Source of the DNA: Actinomycetes bacterium
GTDB taxonomy: Bacteria; Actinomycetota; Actinomycetes; S36-B12
Assembly: GCA_030425745.1 (NCBI GenBank)
Contig: JAUHZW010000049.1
Location: forward strand, 1-11,631
Direction of reading: 5' to 3'
DNA length: 11,631 nucleotides
Position numbers and translations under genes: made by a program. Below are positions 6,454-11,631 of this stretch, in pieces (the stretch's first letter is position 1; each line of letters starts with the position of its first letter). The notes beneath the pieces were generated by a model. That model was not told the origin of the DNA. It did not search any database and saw nothing but the letters and a program-made list of their open reading frames with translations.

Positions 6454-7967
6454 GCTCCGTATCCGGCGTCGCCGTACACCTCACGCAGACGACCCTTGGC
6501 GATCTTGCCGGTGGCCGAGTGCGGCAGCGCGGGCACGATCCGGATCGTCGTCGGGCACTTGAATCGGGCCAGCCGGCCCGAACAGAAGTCGTCCACCTCC
6601 GCCGTGGTCACGGCAGCGTCCGGCCGAGGGACGATGAGGGCCATGACGGCCTCTCCCGTGGCATCGTCGGGGACACCGACGACCGCTGCCTCGGCAACGC
6701 CTGGAACCTCCCCGATGACGAGTTCGATCTCACGCGGGTACACGTTGAAGCCGTTGACCAGGATGACCTCGCGGCGACGATCGACCAGATGGAGATCCCC
6801 GGACTCGTCGGCGTAGGCGATGTCGCCGGAATGGAACCAGCCCTCGTCATCCGGACCGCCCTGCGCCCGGGGCCAGTAGCCCTCGAAGACCGACGGACCC
6901 CGGACCCACAGCTCGCCGGGGTCGCCCTCATCGACCTCACCGCCGGCATCGTCGATCAGCCGCACTTCCAGGCCGGGCAGGGGGCGACCGACAGAGCCGG
7001 GCTTCGGAGCGCCCGAGACGAGGGTCGTGGCCACCACCGGTGCGGTCTCCGTCATCCCGTATCCCTCGAAGACGTCGTGGCCGGTGTGCTCGACGAAGCG
7101 CTCGAGCACGGGGATCGGGAGGGGTGAGCCGCCGCTGGAGAACAGGCGGACCGTCGTCATGGCCGCACGCGCGTCCGGGACCATGCACCATGCCTGGAAC
7201 ATCGCTGGTGCCGCTGGGACGCTGGTCACGCGATGCTCCCGCACCAGCGTCAGCGTCTCGACAGGGTAGAAGCGATCGGTCAGCACGAGGGTCGCACCTG
7301 CCGCGACGGCGAGACCGAGCCCGGTGTTCAGGCCGTAGACGTGGAACATCGGCAGCACCAGCAGCACGATGTCGTCGGCCACCACCGCCGGGGGCGAGTC
7401 GAGCGCGAGGAGCATCTCGGTGTTGGCCCGCAGGGCCCCATGGGTGAGCATCGCGCCCTTCGGGCGGCCACTGGTGCCCGCGGTGAACAGCAGCAGCGCG
7501 AGCGTGTCCGCATCCACCGGGTCAGCGACCGGCTCCGCCCCCTCGCCGGACGCCAGGAAGCGGGCCCAGTCCGGGCCGCTGACGTCGAGCACCTCGCATG
7601 CGGGGAGCGCCTCCGCCGACTCCTCTCCGGTGGCTTGCGTCGATGGCTGCACCAGCAGCAGGCGGGCCCCGGAGTCGGCGAGCAGGACCGCCACCTCGGC
7701 CGAGGTATAGGCGGGGTTCATGGGCACGGACACCAGGCCTGCGCGGGCCACCCCGTAGTAGGCGATGACGAACTCGTAGGAGTTGCCCAGCAGCATCGCG
7801 ACGCGATCGCCGGCGTGCAGGCCGCGCTGCCGCAGCGCAGCGGCGAAGGCGTCCACGGACTCATCGAGTTCGGCCCACGTGTGAGTGGTGCCATCGACGA
7901 TGATCCCGGCGCCGCCCGGATCCCGTTCGGCGGTCGCACGCAGGTAGTCGGCGATGTCGGCACTCAC
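6450..7967 (-). CDS. AMP-dependent acyl-CoA synthetase (FadD-like)
   Basis: An ANL-superfamily ligase that activates a carboxylic acid, most likely a fatty acid, through an acyl-AMP to a CoA thioester. From the GTG at 7967 it has 505 residues and the full motif set: phosphate loop TAGTSGRPKGAML (162-174), YGMTET (303-308), HSGD with the ribose-binding Asp382, the hinge region RRREVILVNGFNVYP (397-411), and the C-terminal catalytic lysine in GKIAKG (Lys488). Two GTG starts are possible. The one at 7967 has GAGGGG with 6-base spacing; the one at 8015 has no ribosome site and would place a perfect palindrome inside the coding sequence. No carrier-protein or reductase domain is fused. It overlaps the glutaredoxin-like gene by four bases. 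Chain length and product cannot be read from the sequence. Confidence 0.9.
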   Translation of the reverse strand: MSADIADYLRATAERDPGGAGIIVDGTTHTWAELDESVDAFAAALRQRGLHAGDRVAMLLGNSYEFVIAYYGVARAGLVSVPMNPAYTSAEVAVLLADSGARLLLVQPSTQATGEESAEALPACEVLDVSGPDWARFLASGEGAEPVADPVDADTLALLLFTAGTSGRPKGAMLTHGALRANTEMLLALDSPPAVVADDIVLLVLPMFHVYGLNTGLGLAVAAGATLVLTDRFYPVETLTLVREHRVTSVPAAPAMFQAWCMVPDARAAMTTVRLFSSGGSPLPIPVLERFVEHTGHDVFEGYGMTETAPVVATTLVSGAPKPGSVGRPLPGLEVRLIDDAGGEVDEGDPGELWVRGPSVFEGYWPRAQGGPDDEGWFHSGDIAYADESGDLHLVDRRREVILVNGFNVYPREIELVIGEVPGVAEAAVVGVPDDATGEAVMALIVPRPDAAVTTAEVDDFCSGRLARFKCPTTIRIVPALPHSATGKIAKGRLREVYGDAGYGA

Positions 7968-7990
7968 GCGATACCCCTCACCCTCAGGCA

Positions 7991-8007
7991 CGGGCGTCCG
8001 ACGCCCG
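7991..8007. promoter_or_regulatory. Perfect 17-bp palindrome in the divergent acyl-CoA synthetase/HAD gap
   Basis: CGGGCGTCCGACGCCCG has two perfectly complementary 8-base arms around one central base. It lies 23-40 bases upstream of the acyl-CoA synthetase GTG and about 75 bases before the HAD gene start. Its symmetry and position fit a repressor operator such as those of TetR-family fatty-acid regulators. No regulator gene lies beside it, so the binding protein is unknown. A hairpin in the 5' leader is the alternative. Confidence 0.5.
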
Positions 8008-8044
8008 GCAGGCACGGCACCCGGTCAGGGGCGCCCTCCTGAGT

Positions 8045-8083
8045 CTGACACACGGCCACGTCGGGCTGGGTACGCTCCTCGGG
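8045..8083 (+). promoter_or_regulatory. Likely promoter for a leaderless HAD transcript
   Basis: A TANNNT-type -10, TACGCT, lies at 8071-8076, exactly six bases before the GTG at 8083, so the first transcribed base would be the first base of the start codon. A CTGACA at 8045-8050 resembles a -35 (5 of 6) but the 20-base spacer is long. There is no Shine-Dalgarno. Leaderless GTG/ATG genes are common in actinobacteria. Confidence 0.5.
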
Positions 8084-8973
8084 TGGATGATTCCCAGAGT
8101 GCGAACGGTTCCCGCTCGGATGTGCTGTCGCGCTATCGGCAGGCCGGGCAGGCGTCGGCTGCCGCCGCCGACCTTCCTGCGGTGACGTCGGCAGACGGAC
8201 CCGACCGCGGTGCTGCGTTCTTTGATGTCGACAACACCATCATGCGCGGCGCGAGCCTGTTCCACTTCGCCGTCGGCCTGGCCCGACGCAAGTACTTCAG
8301 CGGCAGCGAGATCCTCGGCTTCGGCGTGAAGCAGGTGAAGTTCGTCCTCAGCGGCAGCGAGGACCTCGAGGACATGGCCTCCGCCACCGAGGCGGCGCTG
8401 TCGTTCGTCGAGGGGCGCCCGGTCAGCGAGCTGCAGGCGCTCGGCGAGGAGATCTTCGATGACAGCATGGTCGACAAGCTCATCCCGGGAACCCTCGCAC
8501 TGGCGCAGGGCCACCTGGATGCCGGGCAGCAGGTCTGGCTCGTCACCGCCACCCCGGTGGAGTTGGCGACGGTCATCGCCCAGCGGCTCGGCCTGACGGG
8601 CGCACTGGGCACCGTCGCCCAGGTCCGCAACGGCGTCTACACCGGGCACCTCGACGGTCCGCCCCTGCACGGACTGGCCAAGGCCGAGGCGGTGCGTGCG
8701 ATCGCCGCGCGCGAGGGGCTGGACCTGCAGGAGTGCTCGGCCTACTCGGACTCGTCGAACGACATTCCCATGCTGTCGGCCGTCGGGCACGCCGTGGCGG
8801 TGAACCCCGACTCCGTTCTGCGGGAGCACGCCCGGGAGAACGGGTGGACCATCCGTGACTTCCGACGCCGCGAGCAGGTCAAGCAGTACGCGCTGCCGGC
8901 CGCATCCGGGGCCGGAGGCCTGGCGCTCGGGCTGGCCATCGGCTACGCCGCCGCGCGCACCCGTCGCCCGTAG
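8083..8973 (+). CDS. HAD-IB family hydrolase (SerB1-like phosphatase)
   Basis: A phosphatase of the haloacid dehalogenase superfamily, subfamily IB, which includes phosphoserine phosphatase SerB. From the GTG at 8083 it has 296 residues: a low-complexity N-terminus (1-42), motif I FFDVDNT with the nucleophile Asp48 and Asp50, motif II VTATP, the motif III lysine in LHGLAKAEAV, and motif IV YSDSSNDIPML. It ends in a hydrophobic stretch (GAGGLALGLAIGYAAA) followed by RTRRP, which may tether it to the membrane. The closest family I know is the actinobacterial HAD-IB group of M. tuberculosis Rv0505c, labelled serB1 there though true serine synthesis is unproven. It is the only plus-strand gene here; it converges on the acyltransferase with 12 bases between stops and diverges from the acyl-CoA synthetase. 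Confidence 0.88.
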   Translation: MDDSQSANGSRSDVLSRYRQAGQASAAAADLPAVTSADGPDRGAAFFDVDNTIMRGASLFHFAVGLARRKYFSGSEILGFGVKQVKFVLSGSEDLEDMASATEAALSFVEGRPVSELQALGEEIFDDSMVDKLIPGTLALAQGHLDAGQQVWLVTATPVELATVIAQRLGLTGALGTVAQVRNGVYTGHLDGPPLHGLAKAEAVRAIAAREGLDLQECSAYSDSSNDIPMLSAVGHAVAVNPDSVLREHARENGWTIRDFRRREQVKQYALPAASGAGGLALGLAIGYAAARTRRP

Positions 8974-8985
8974 AGAGTTCCTGCC

Positions 8986-10113
8986 TCAGCCGAAGACGGA
9001 GGGCCGTGCCACCAGCAGCCGATAGAGCGACTGCTGGATCTGCTCACGCACCTCGTCGGTCAGGTTGAACACGACCATGGGGTCATCGGCCGCACCCTCG
9101 TCATAGTCGTCCGTGGGGATCGGCTCTCCGAAGTGGATGAACCACTTGCTGGGCAGCGGGAGCATGCCCATCGGCCCCAGCCACGGGAAGGTCGGGGTCA
9201 CGGGGAAGTAGGGCAAGCCGAGGACCCGGGCGAGCGACTTGGCGTTCCCGATCATCGGATAGGTCTCCTCCGCGCCGACGATGGCCGTCGGGATGATCGG
9301 TGCGCCCGTGCGCAACGCGGCGGTCACGAATCCGCCCCGGCCGAACCGCTGGAGCTTGTAGCGCTGGGAGAAGGGCTTGCCGATCCCCTTGAACCCCTCG
9401 GGCCAGACACCGACCAGCTCACCGGCGCTGAGGAGTCGCTCAGCGTCTGGATGGCAGGCGAGGGTGTGACCGGCCTTGCGGGCCAGTTCTCCGATGAACG
9501 GCGTCTGGAACACCAGGTTCGCGCCGAGCATGCGCAGGTGACGGTGGGCCGGATGCTCATCGTGCAGGGCCACCTGGGTCATCAGGGAGTCGAGCGCGAT
9601 GACCCCGGAGTGGTTGGCGACGACGAGGGCGCCCGCGTCGGATGGCACGTTCTCCAGTCCGCTCACCTCGACCCGGAACCAGGAGCGGTAGAGCGGGCGG
9701 ACGAGGGCGAGCAGGACCCGATCGGTCAGCTCCGGGTCGAAGCCGAAGTCGTCGACCCGGTAGTCCCCCGCCATACGTCGTTGCACGAACTCCCAGAACG
9801 ACTCGTCCAGGGCCGCGATCTCCGGGTCCGACCAGATGCCGTCGGGACCGGGGTCCGGGACAGCGGGAGCCGAGCCGGGCCGAGGGGGTTCGGGCGCGGG
9901 CCGGGCATCCGCGGCGTCCTGCGCTGATGGGCCGCTCGCGCGCCGATCGGCCGCTCGCGCGCTGATGGACCGCGCGCGGGAGGGGGCGGGTTGGGGTCCG
10001 GTGTTGCCGATAAGCCTGGCGGCTTTCGACGGCCCGTCATGGGCCGTGCGTGAACCCGACGGGCCGGACTCCTCCGGATCGGGGACGAGGGGGATCACGT
10101 CGGCGTCAGGCAA
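8986..10113 (-). CDS. Lysophospholipid acyltransferase family protein
   Basis: A membrane-associated acyltransferase of the PlsC-like superfamily, expected to transfer an acyl chain to a glycerophospholipid or related acceptor. From the TTG at 10113 it has 375 residues. Residues 1-92 are a disordered Pro/Ala/Arg/Ser region; a helical segment leads to the catalytic domain with NHSGVIALD (167-175) and VWPEGFKGIGKPF (236-248), the equivalents of the family HX4D and FPEG blocks, then PIIPTAIVGAEETYP. The His-to-Asp spacing is six rather than four residues, which I believe is normal for the Rv0502-type subgroup. GGGGAGG lies six bases before the TTG; GTGs at 10128 and 10098 are alternatives. It overlaps the epimerase end by eight bases, as part of the epimerase transcript. 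Substrate unknown. Confidence 0.88.
   Translation of the reverse strand: MPDADVIPLVPDPEESGPSGSRTAHDGPSKAARLIGNTGPQPAPSRARSISARAADRRASGPSAQDAADARPAPEPPRPGSAPAVPDPGPDGIWSDPEIAALDESFWEFVQRRMAGDYRVDDFGFDPELTDRVLLALVRPLYRSWFRVEVSGLENVPSDAGALVVANHSGVIALDSLMTQVALHDEHPAHRHLRMLGANLVFQTPFIGELARKAGHTLACHPDAERLLSAGELVGVWPEGFKGIGKPFSQRYKLQRFGRGGFVTAALRTGAPIIPTAIVGAEETYPMIGNAKSLARVLGLPYFPVTPTFPWLGPMGMLPLPSKWFIHFGEPIPTDDYDEGAADDPMVVFNLTDEVREQIQQSLYRLLVARPSVFG
9926..9963. repeat. 19-bp tandem repeat inside the acyltransferase gene
   Basis: Two adjacent 19-base copies (9926-9944 and 9945-9963) are identical at 17 of 19 positions, and a decayed third copy follows (9964-9982, about 14 of 19). The period is not a multiple of three, so each copy is read in a different frame; the result still lies within the disordered N-terminal region and the gene stays open. 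Confidence 0.7.
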
Positions 10114-11086
10114 CGCGCACCTCCCCACCCGTCCGGGCGCCCGGACGCCGTGACGCCGCGAGCGCCTCGAAGGCCTCCGGCGTGCCGAACTCCGGGACGA
10201 ACGCCAGGACGTCGCGTGCCGCGGAGGTGTCCAGACCTCGCCCGTACGTCAGATACCTGACCGACTCCGGCGAGAAGTCGGCATAGCCGCGGGGATCGAG
10301 AGCCCGACCGACGATCGGGAAGAAGGGCGCGGCCACCACGACCTCACGGCGCTCGACCATGCGGATGGCCTGGGACAGCAGCAGCATGCCCGGGCCCGCG
10401 ACGTTGAAGGTGCCGTCTGCATCCGACTCCACCGCTCGATGCAGTGCGCCGAGGGCATCGTCCTCGTGGGTGAACTGGAGGCGAGGGTCGAAGCCCAGGA
10501 CGCTGGGCACCACGGGAAGACCGAAGTAGGCGGTGAGGGCCGTCCGCATGCGGGGCCCGACGATGTTGGCGAAGCGCAGCGTGGTCACCGCCACGTCAGG
10601 ACGCCGACGCCCGAACCCGCGGACGTAGCCCTCGACCTCCGCGGAGTCCTTGGCCCATCCGGACGAGGGCCGGTGCTTGGGCTCCATCTCCTCGGTGAAC
10701 AGGGCCGGATCCTTGGGCCCGGCTCCGTACACCGCCGAGGTCGACTTCACGATGAGGCGCCGAAGAGCGGGGGTGCGCTGGCAGGCCGCGAGCAGCTGCA
10801 TGGTGCCGATGACGTTGATGTCCTTCATCGTCGACCGTCCACCGGCCTGCTTGGGGGTCGAGATGACCCCCATGTGGACCACGGTGTCGACGGCCGCCTC
10901 ACCCATGACCTTCGCGATCACCGGGTTGCGGATGTCGGCCCGCACGAAGTCGATGCCGGGGACCGGCACGTCCGGGGGGACGACATCGACGCCGATGACC
11001 CGGATGTCCGGATCGGCTGCAAGGCGGGCGGCCATGCGACCGCCGAGGTAGCGTGAGACACCCGTGACGAGGACCGTGCGTGACAT
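10106..11086 (-). CDS. NAD-dependent epimerase/dehydratase family protein (extended SDR)
   Basis: A Rossmann-fold sugar-nucleotide epimerase-like protein of 326 residues. The cofactor loop is VTGVSRYLGGRMA (7-19), with Asp35 in VIGVDVVP suggesting NAD rather than NADP, DTVVHMGVIS near 68, and VKSTSAVYGAGP at 114. The usual YxxxK catalytic pair is not seen: the lysine is in SSGWAKDSAE (Lys147) with serine where tyrosine is expected. I recall a similar SG-aromatic-AK in Rv0501 (called galE2), so this may be a family trait, and UDP-galactose epimerase activity should not be assumed. GTG and ATG stand in tandem; the ATG is chosen because AAGGGGG is 5 bases before it. The gene lies between bS22 and the acyltransferase, with which it overlaps, suggesting an envelope-lipid or glycolipid role. 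Confidence 0.88.
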   Translation of the reverse strand: MSRTVLVTGVSRYLGGRMAARLAADPDIRVIGVDVVPPDVPVPGIDFVRADIRNPVIAKVMGEAAVDTVVHMGVISTPKQAGGRSTMKDINVIGTMQLLAACQRTPALRRLIVKSTSAVYGAGPKDPALFTEEMEPKHRPSSGWAKDSAEVEGYVRGFGRRRPDVAVTTLRFANIVGPRMRTALTAYFGLPVVPSVLGFDPRLQFTHEDDALGALHRAVESDADGTFNVAGPGMLLLSQAIRMVERREVVVAAPFFPIVGRALDPRGYADFSPESVRYLTYGRGLDTSAARDVLAFVPEFGTPEAFEALAASRRPGARTGGEVRVA

Positions 11087-11121
11087 CACGACCCCCTTGA
11101 CTCTCGGCGGTACCTGCCGGC

Positions 11122-11144
11122 GCTGTGGGCCACCGGCCCGCAGC
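11122..11144 (-). terminator. Stem-loop between bS22 and the epimerase gene
   Basis: An inverted repeat, GCTG-C-GGGCC / GGCCC-A-CAGC on the minus strand with a 3-base loop and one mismatch, begins three bases after the bS22 stop. No T-run follows, so it may be an attenuator or mRNA-stabilising hairpin that lowers readthrough from the ribosomal gene into the epimerase rather than a classic terminator. Confidence 0.4.
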
Positions 11145-11146
11145 GG

Positions 11147-11245
11147 CTACTTCTTGTTGCGGCGCTGGACCCGCGTGCGACGCAGCAGCTTGCGGTGCTT
11201 CTTCTTGGCCATCCGCTTGCGCCGCTTCTTGATCACAGAGCCCAT
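11147..11245 (-). CDS. Small ribosomal subunit protein bS22 (actinobacterial, AURKAIP1-like)
   Basis: A 32-residue, extremely basic protein that begins MGSVIKKRRKRMAKKKHRK and ends in RTRVQRRNKK. This matches the tiny actinobacterial 30S protein bS22 (AURKAIP1/COX24 domain), seen in mycobacterial ribosome structures bound to 16S rRNA in the small subunit. More than half of its residues are Lys or Arg. The start is the ATG at 11245; GGGA lies 8 bases upstream and is only a weak ribosome site. As in M. tuberculosis (Rv0500A then Rv0500B, from memory) it follows the helix-turn-helix gene and precedes the epimerase. The end NKK differs slightly from the LGK-type ends I remember in mycobacteria. 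The gene is short enough to be missed by routine gene callers. Confidence 0.93.
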   Translation of the reverse strand: MGSVIKKRRKRMAKKKHRKLLRRTRVQRRNKK

Positions 11246-11312
11246 CAAAAGTCCCAATCTCTAACTACTGCGCCGCCGACGTTGGCGACGTACCAGTGAA
11301 CAGCGAGTCGCT

Positions 11313-11318
11313 AGCCTA
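11313..11318 (-). promoter_or_regulatory. Possible -10 box for bS22
   Basis: TAGGCT on the minus strand fits the actinobacterial TANNNT -10 and would start a transcript near 11306, about 60 bases before bS22. No convincing -35 is seen, so this is a weak call. Confidence 0.3.
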
Positions 11319-11350
11319 CCCGCGCCGGGTGGGGCACCTCTCAGCGCGGG
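11319..11350. other. Inverted repeat downstream of the helix-turn-helix gene
   Basis: CCCGCGC (11319-11325) and GCGCGGG (11344-11350) can pair across an 18-base loop. It directly abuts the candidate bS22 -10 box. It may help end the upstream transcript, but the loop is long and there is no T-run. Confidence 0.3.
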
Positions 11351-11370
11351 GCTCTCAGACGATCTCGCCA

Positions 11371-11460
11371 AGAAACCTCGACTGCTCTCGCAGTCTCGCT
11401 CGAACCCTCGACTGCTCAGGCAGTCTCGCTCGAACCCTCGACTGCTCAGGCAGTCTCGAC
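11371..11460. repeat. Three tandem 30-bp palindromic repeats at the end of the helix-turn-helix gene
   Basis: Three 30-base units run head to tail: 11371-11400, 11401-11430 and 11431-11460. Units two and three differ only at the last two bases; unit one differs in the hairpin loop and near its left end. Each contains a perfect 6-base stem GACTGC/GCAGTC with a 4-base loop. The last unit forms the end of the helix-turn-helix coding sequence, and its stop codon TGA lies in the loop. The core resembles the GTTTCGAG...CTCGAC palindromes scattered through actinobacterial intergenic DNA, which is an inference from memory. Confidence 0.85.
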
Positions 11461-11631
11461 GAACGAGTCCCGAAGGTAATCGGTCACCGCCTGCTCCGGC
11501 ACCCGGAACGAGCGACCCACGCGCACGGCCGGCAGGTCGCCGTTGTGCACGAGTCGGTACACCGTCATCTTGGAGACGCGCATCATCGACGCCACCTCGG
11601 CGACGGTGAGGAACCGGACGTCGTTCAGGTC
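11446..11631 (-). CDS. Excisionase-type helix-turn-helix DNA-binding protein, partial (5' end off window)
   Basis: The last 61 residues of a small MerR/excisionase-like winged helix-turn-helix protein; the start lies beyond the right edge. Visible are FLTVAEVASMMRVSKMTVYR (helix-turn-helix), LVHNGDLPAVRVGRSFRVPE (wing) and a C-terminal helix ending YLRDSFVETA. This is the pattern of the single-domain BldC/Rv0500A-type proteins of actinobacteria, which bind DNA as chains or dimers and act in development or gene control; it is not evidence of a phage. Neighbouring bS22 supports the Rv0500A assignment, which I make from memory. In the family only a handful of residues precede the visible part, so the missing portion should be short. 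The stop codon sits inside a tandem palindromic repeat. Confidence 0.88.
   Translation of the reverse strand, partial: DLNDVRFLTVAEVASMMRVSKMTVYRLVHNGDLPAVRVGRSFRVPEQAVTDYLRDSFVETA

Noticed and set aside
11371..11460. Regular 30-bp repeats that might be a short CRISPR array
   Set aside because: The units are directly adjacent with no spacers, and one overlaps a coding gene. This is a tandem palindromic repeat.
11446..11631. Excisionase-type protein as a sign of a prophage or integrative element
   Set aside because: No integrase, attachment site or phage gene is seen, and small proteins of this type sit beside bS22 in ordinary actinobacterial chromosomes.

Overview
The window is high-GC DNA from an actinomycete (Actinomycetota; the order cannot be settled from sequence alone). 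The evidence is the dense coding, frequent GTG/TTG starts, TANNNT-type -10 boxes, an actinobacterial Rex, a fused methyltransferase-like/HemD protein, the tiny bS22 ribosomal protein, and a gene order that I recall from the Mycobacterium tuberculosis Rv0500A-Rv0529 region.

Reading right to left, which is the direction of all but one gene: the C-terminal 61 residues of an excisionase-type helix-turn-helix protein (11446-11631) are followed by a 30-bp tandem palindromic repeat (11371-11460), bS22 (11147-11245), an NAD-dependent epimerase (10106-11086) and an acyltransferase (8986-10113). A HAD-IB phosphatase-like gene (8083-8973) runs the other way and looks leaderless. Divergent from it is an AMP-forming acyl-CoA synthetase (6450-7967), which overlaps a glutaredoxin-like gene (6181-6453). 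A 141-bp gap carries a probable Rex operator and promoter. It is followed by a tight run with little or no space between genes: rex (5284-6039), hemD (3407-5287), a histidine phosphatase (2754-3398), a lipoprotein thioredoxin of the TlpA/ResA type (2139-2747), ccdA (1387-2139) and resB (1-1370, running off the left edge). ResB is open in one continuous frame to the edge. resC/ccsA would be expected just outside.

The left half is a redox and haem module. Rex senses the NADH/NAD+ ratio; HemD makes uroporphyrinogen III; CcdA passes reductant across the membrane to the TlpA-like protein; and ResB, with an off-window ResC/CcsA, attaches haem to cytochrome c. The glutaredoxin-like protein fits the theme but belongs to the upstream transcript. 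The right half is a lipid and envelope block (epimerase, acyltransferase, HAD phosphatase, acyl-CoA synthetase).

Two things stand out. First, the genes normally found here for the rest of early haem synthesis (hemA and hemC between rex and hemD; hemB and hemL between hemD and the phosphatase) are absent, and rex and hemD overlap by four bases. Second, this HemD carries a histone-H1-like tail of about 100 residues with about 29 lysines ahead of its enzyme domains. Other items worth checking are the Rex operator at 6129-6146, a perfect 17-bp palindrome at 7991-8007 upstream of the acyl-CoA synthetase, and the in-frame 30-bp repeats that duplicate the end of the helix-turn-helix gene. I see no tRNA, rRNA, CRISPR array, insertion sequence or phage gene, and no stretch over 300 bases without a gene.
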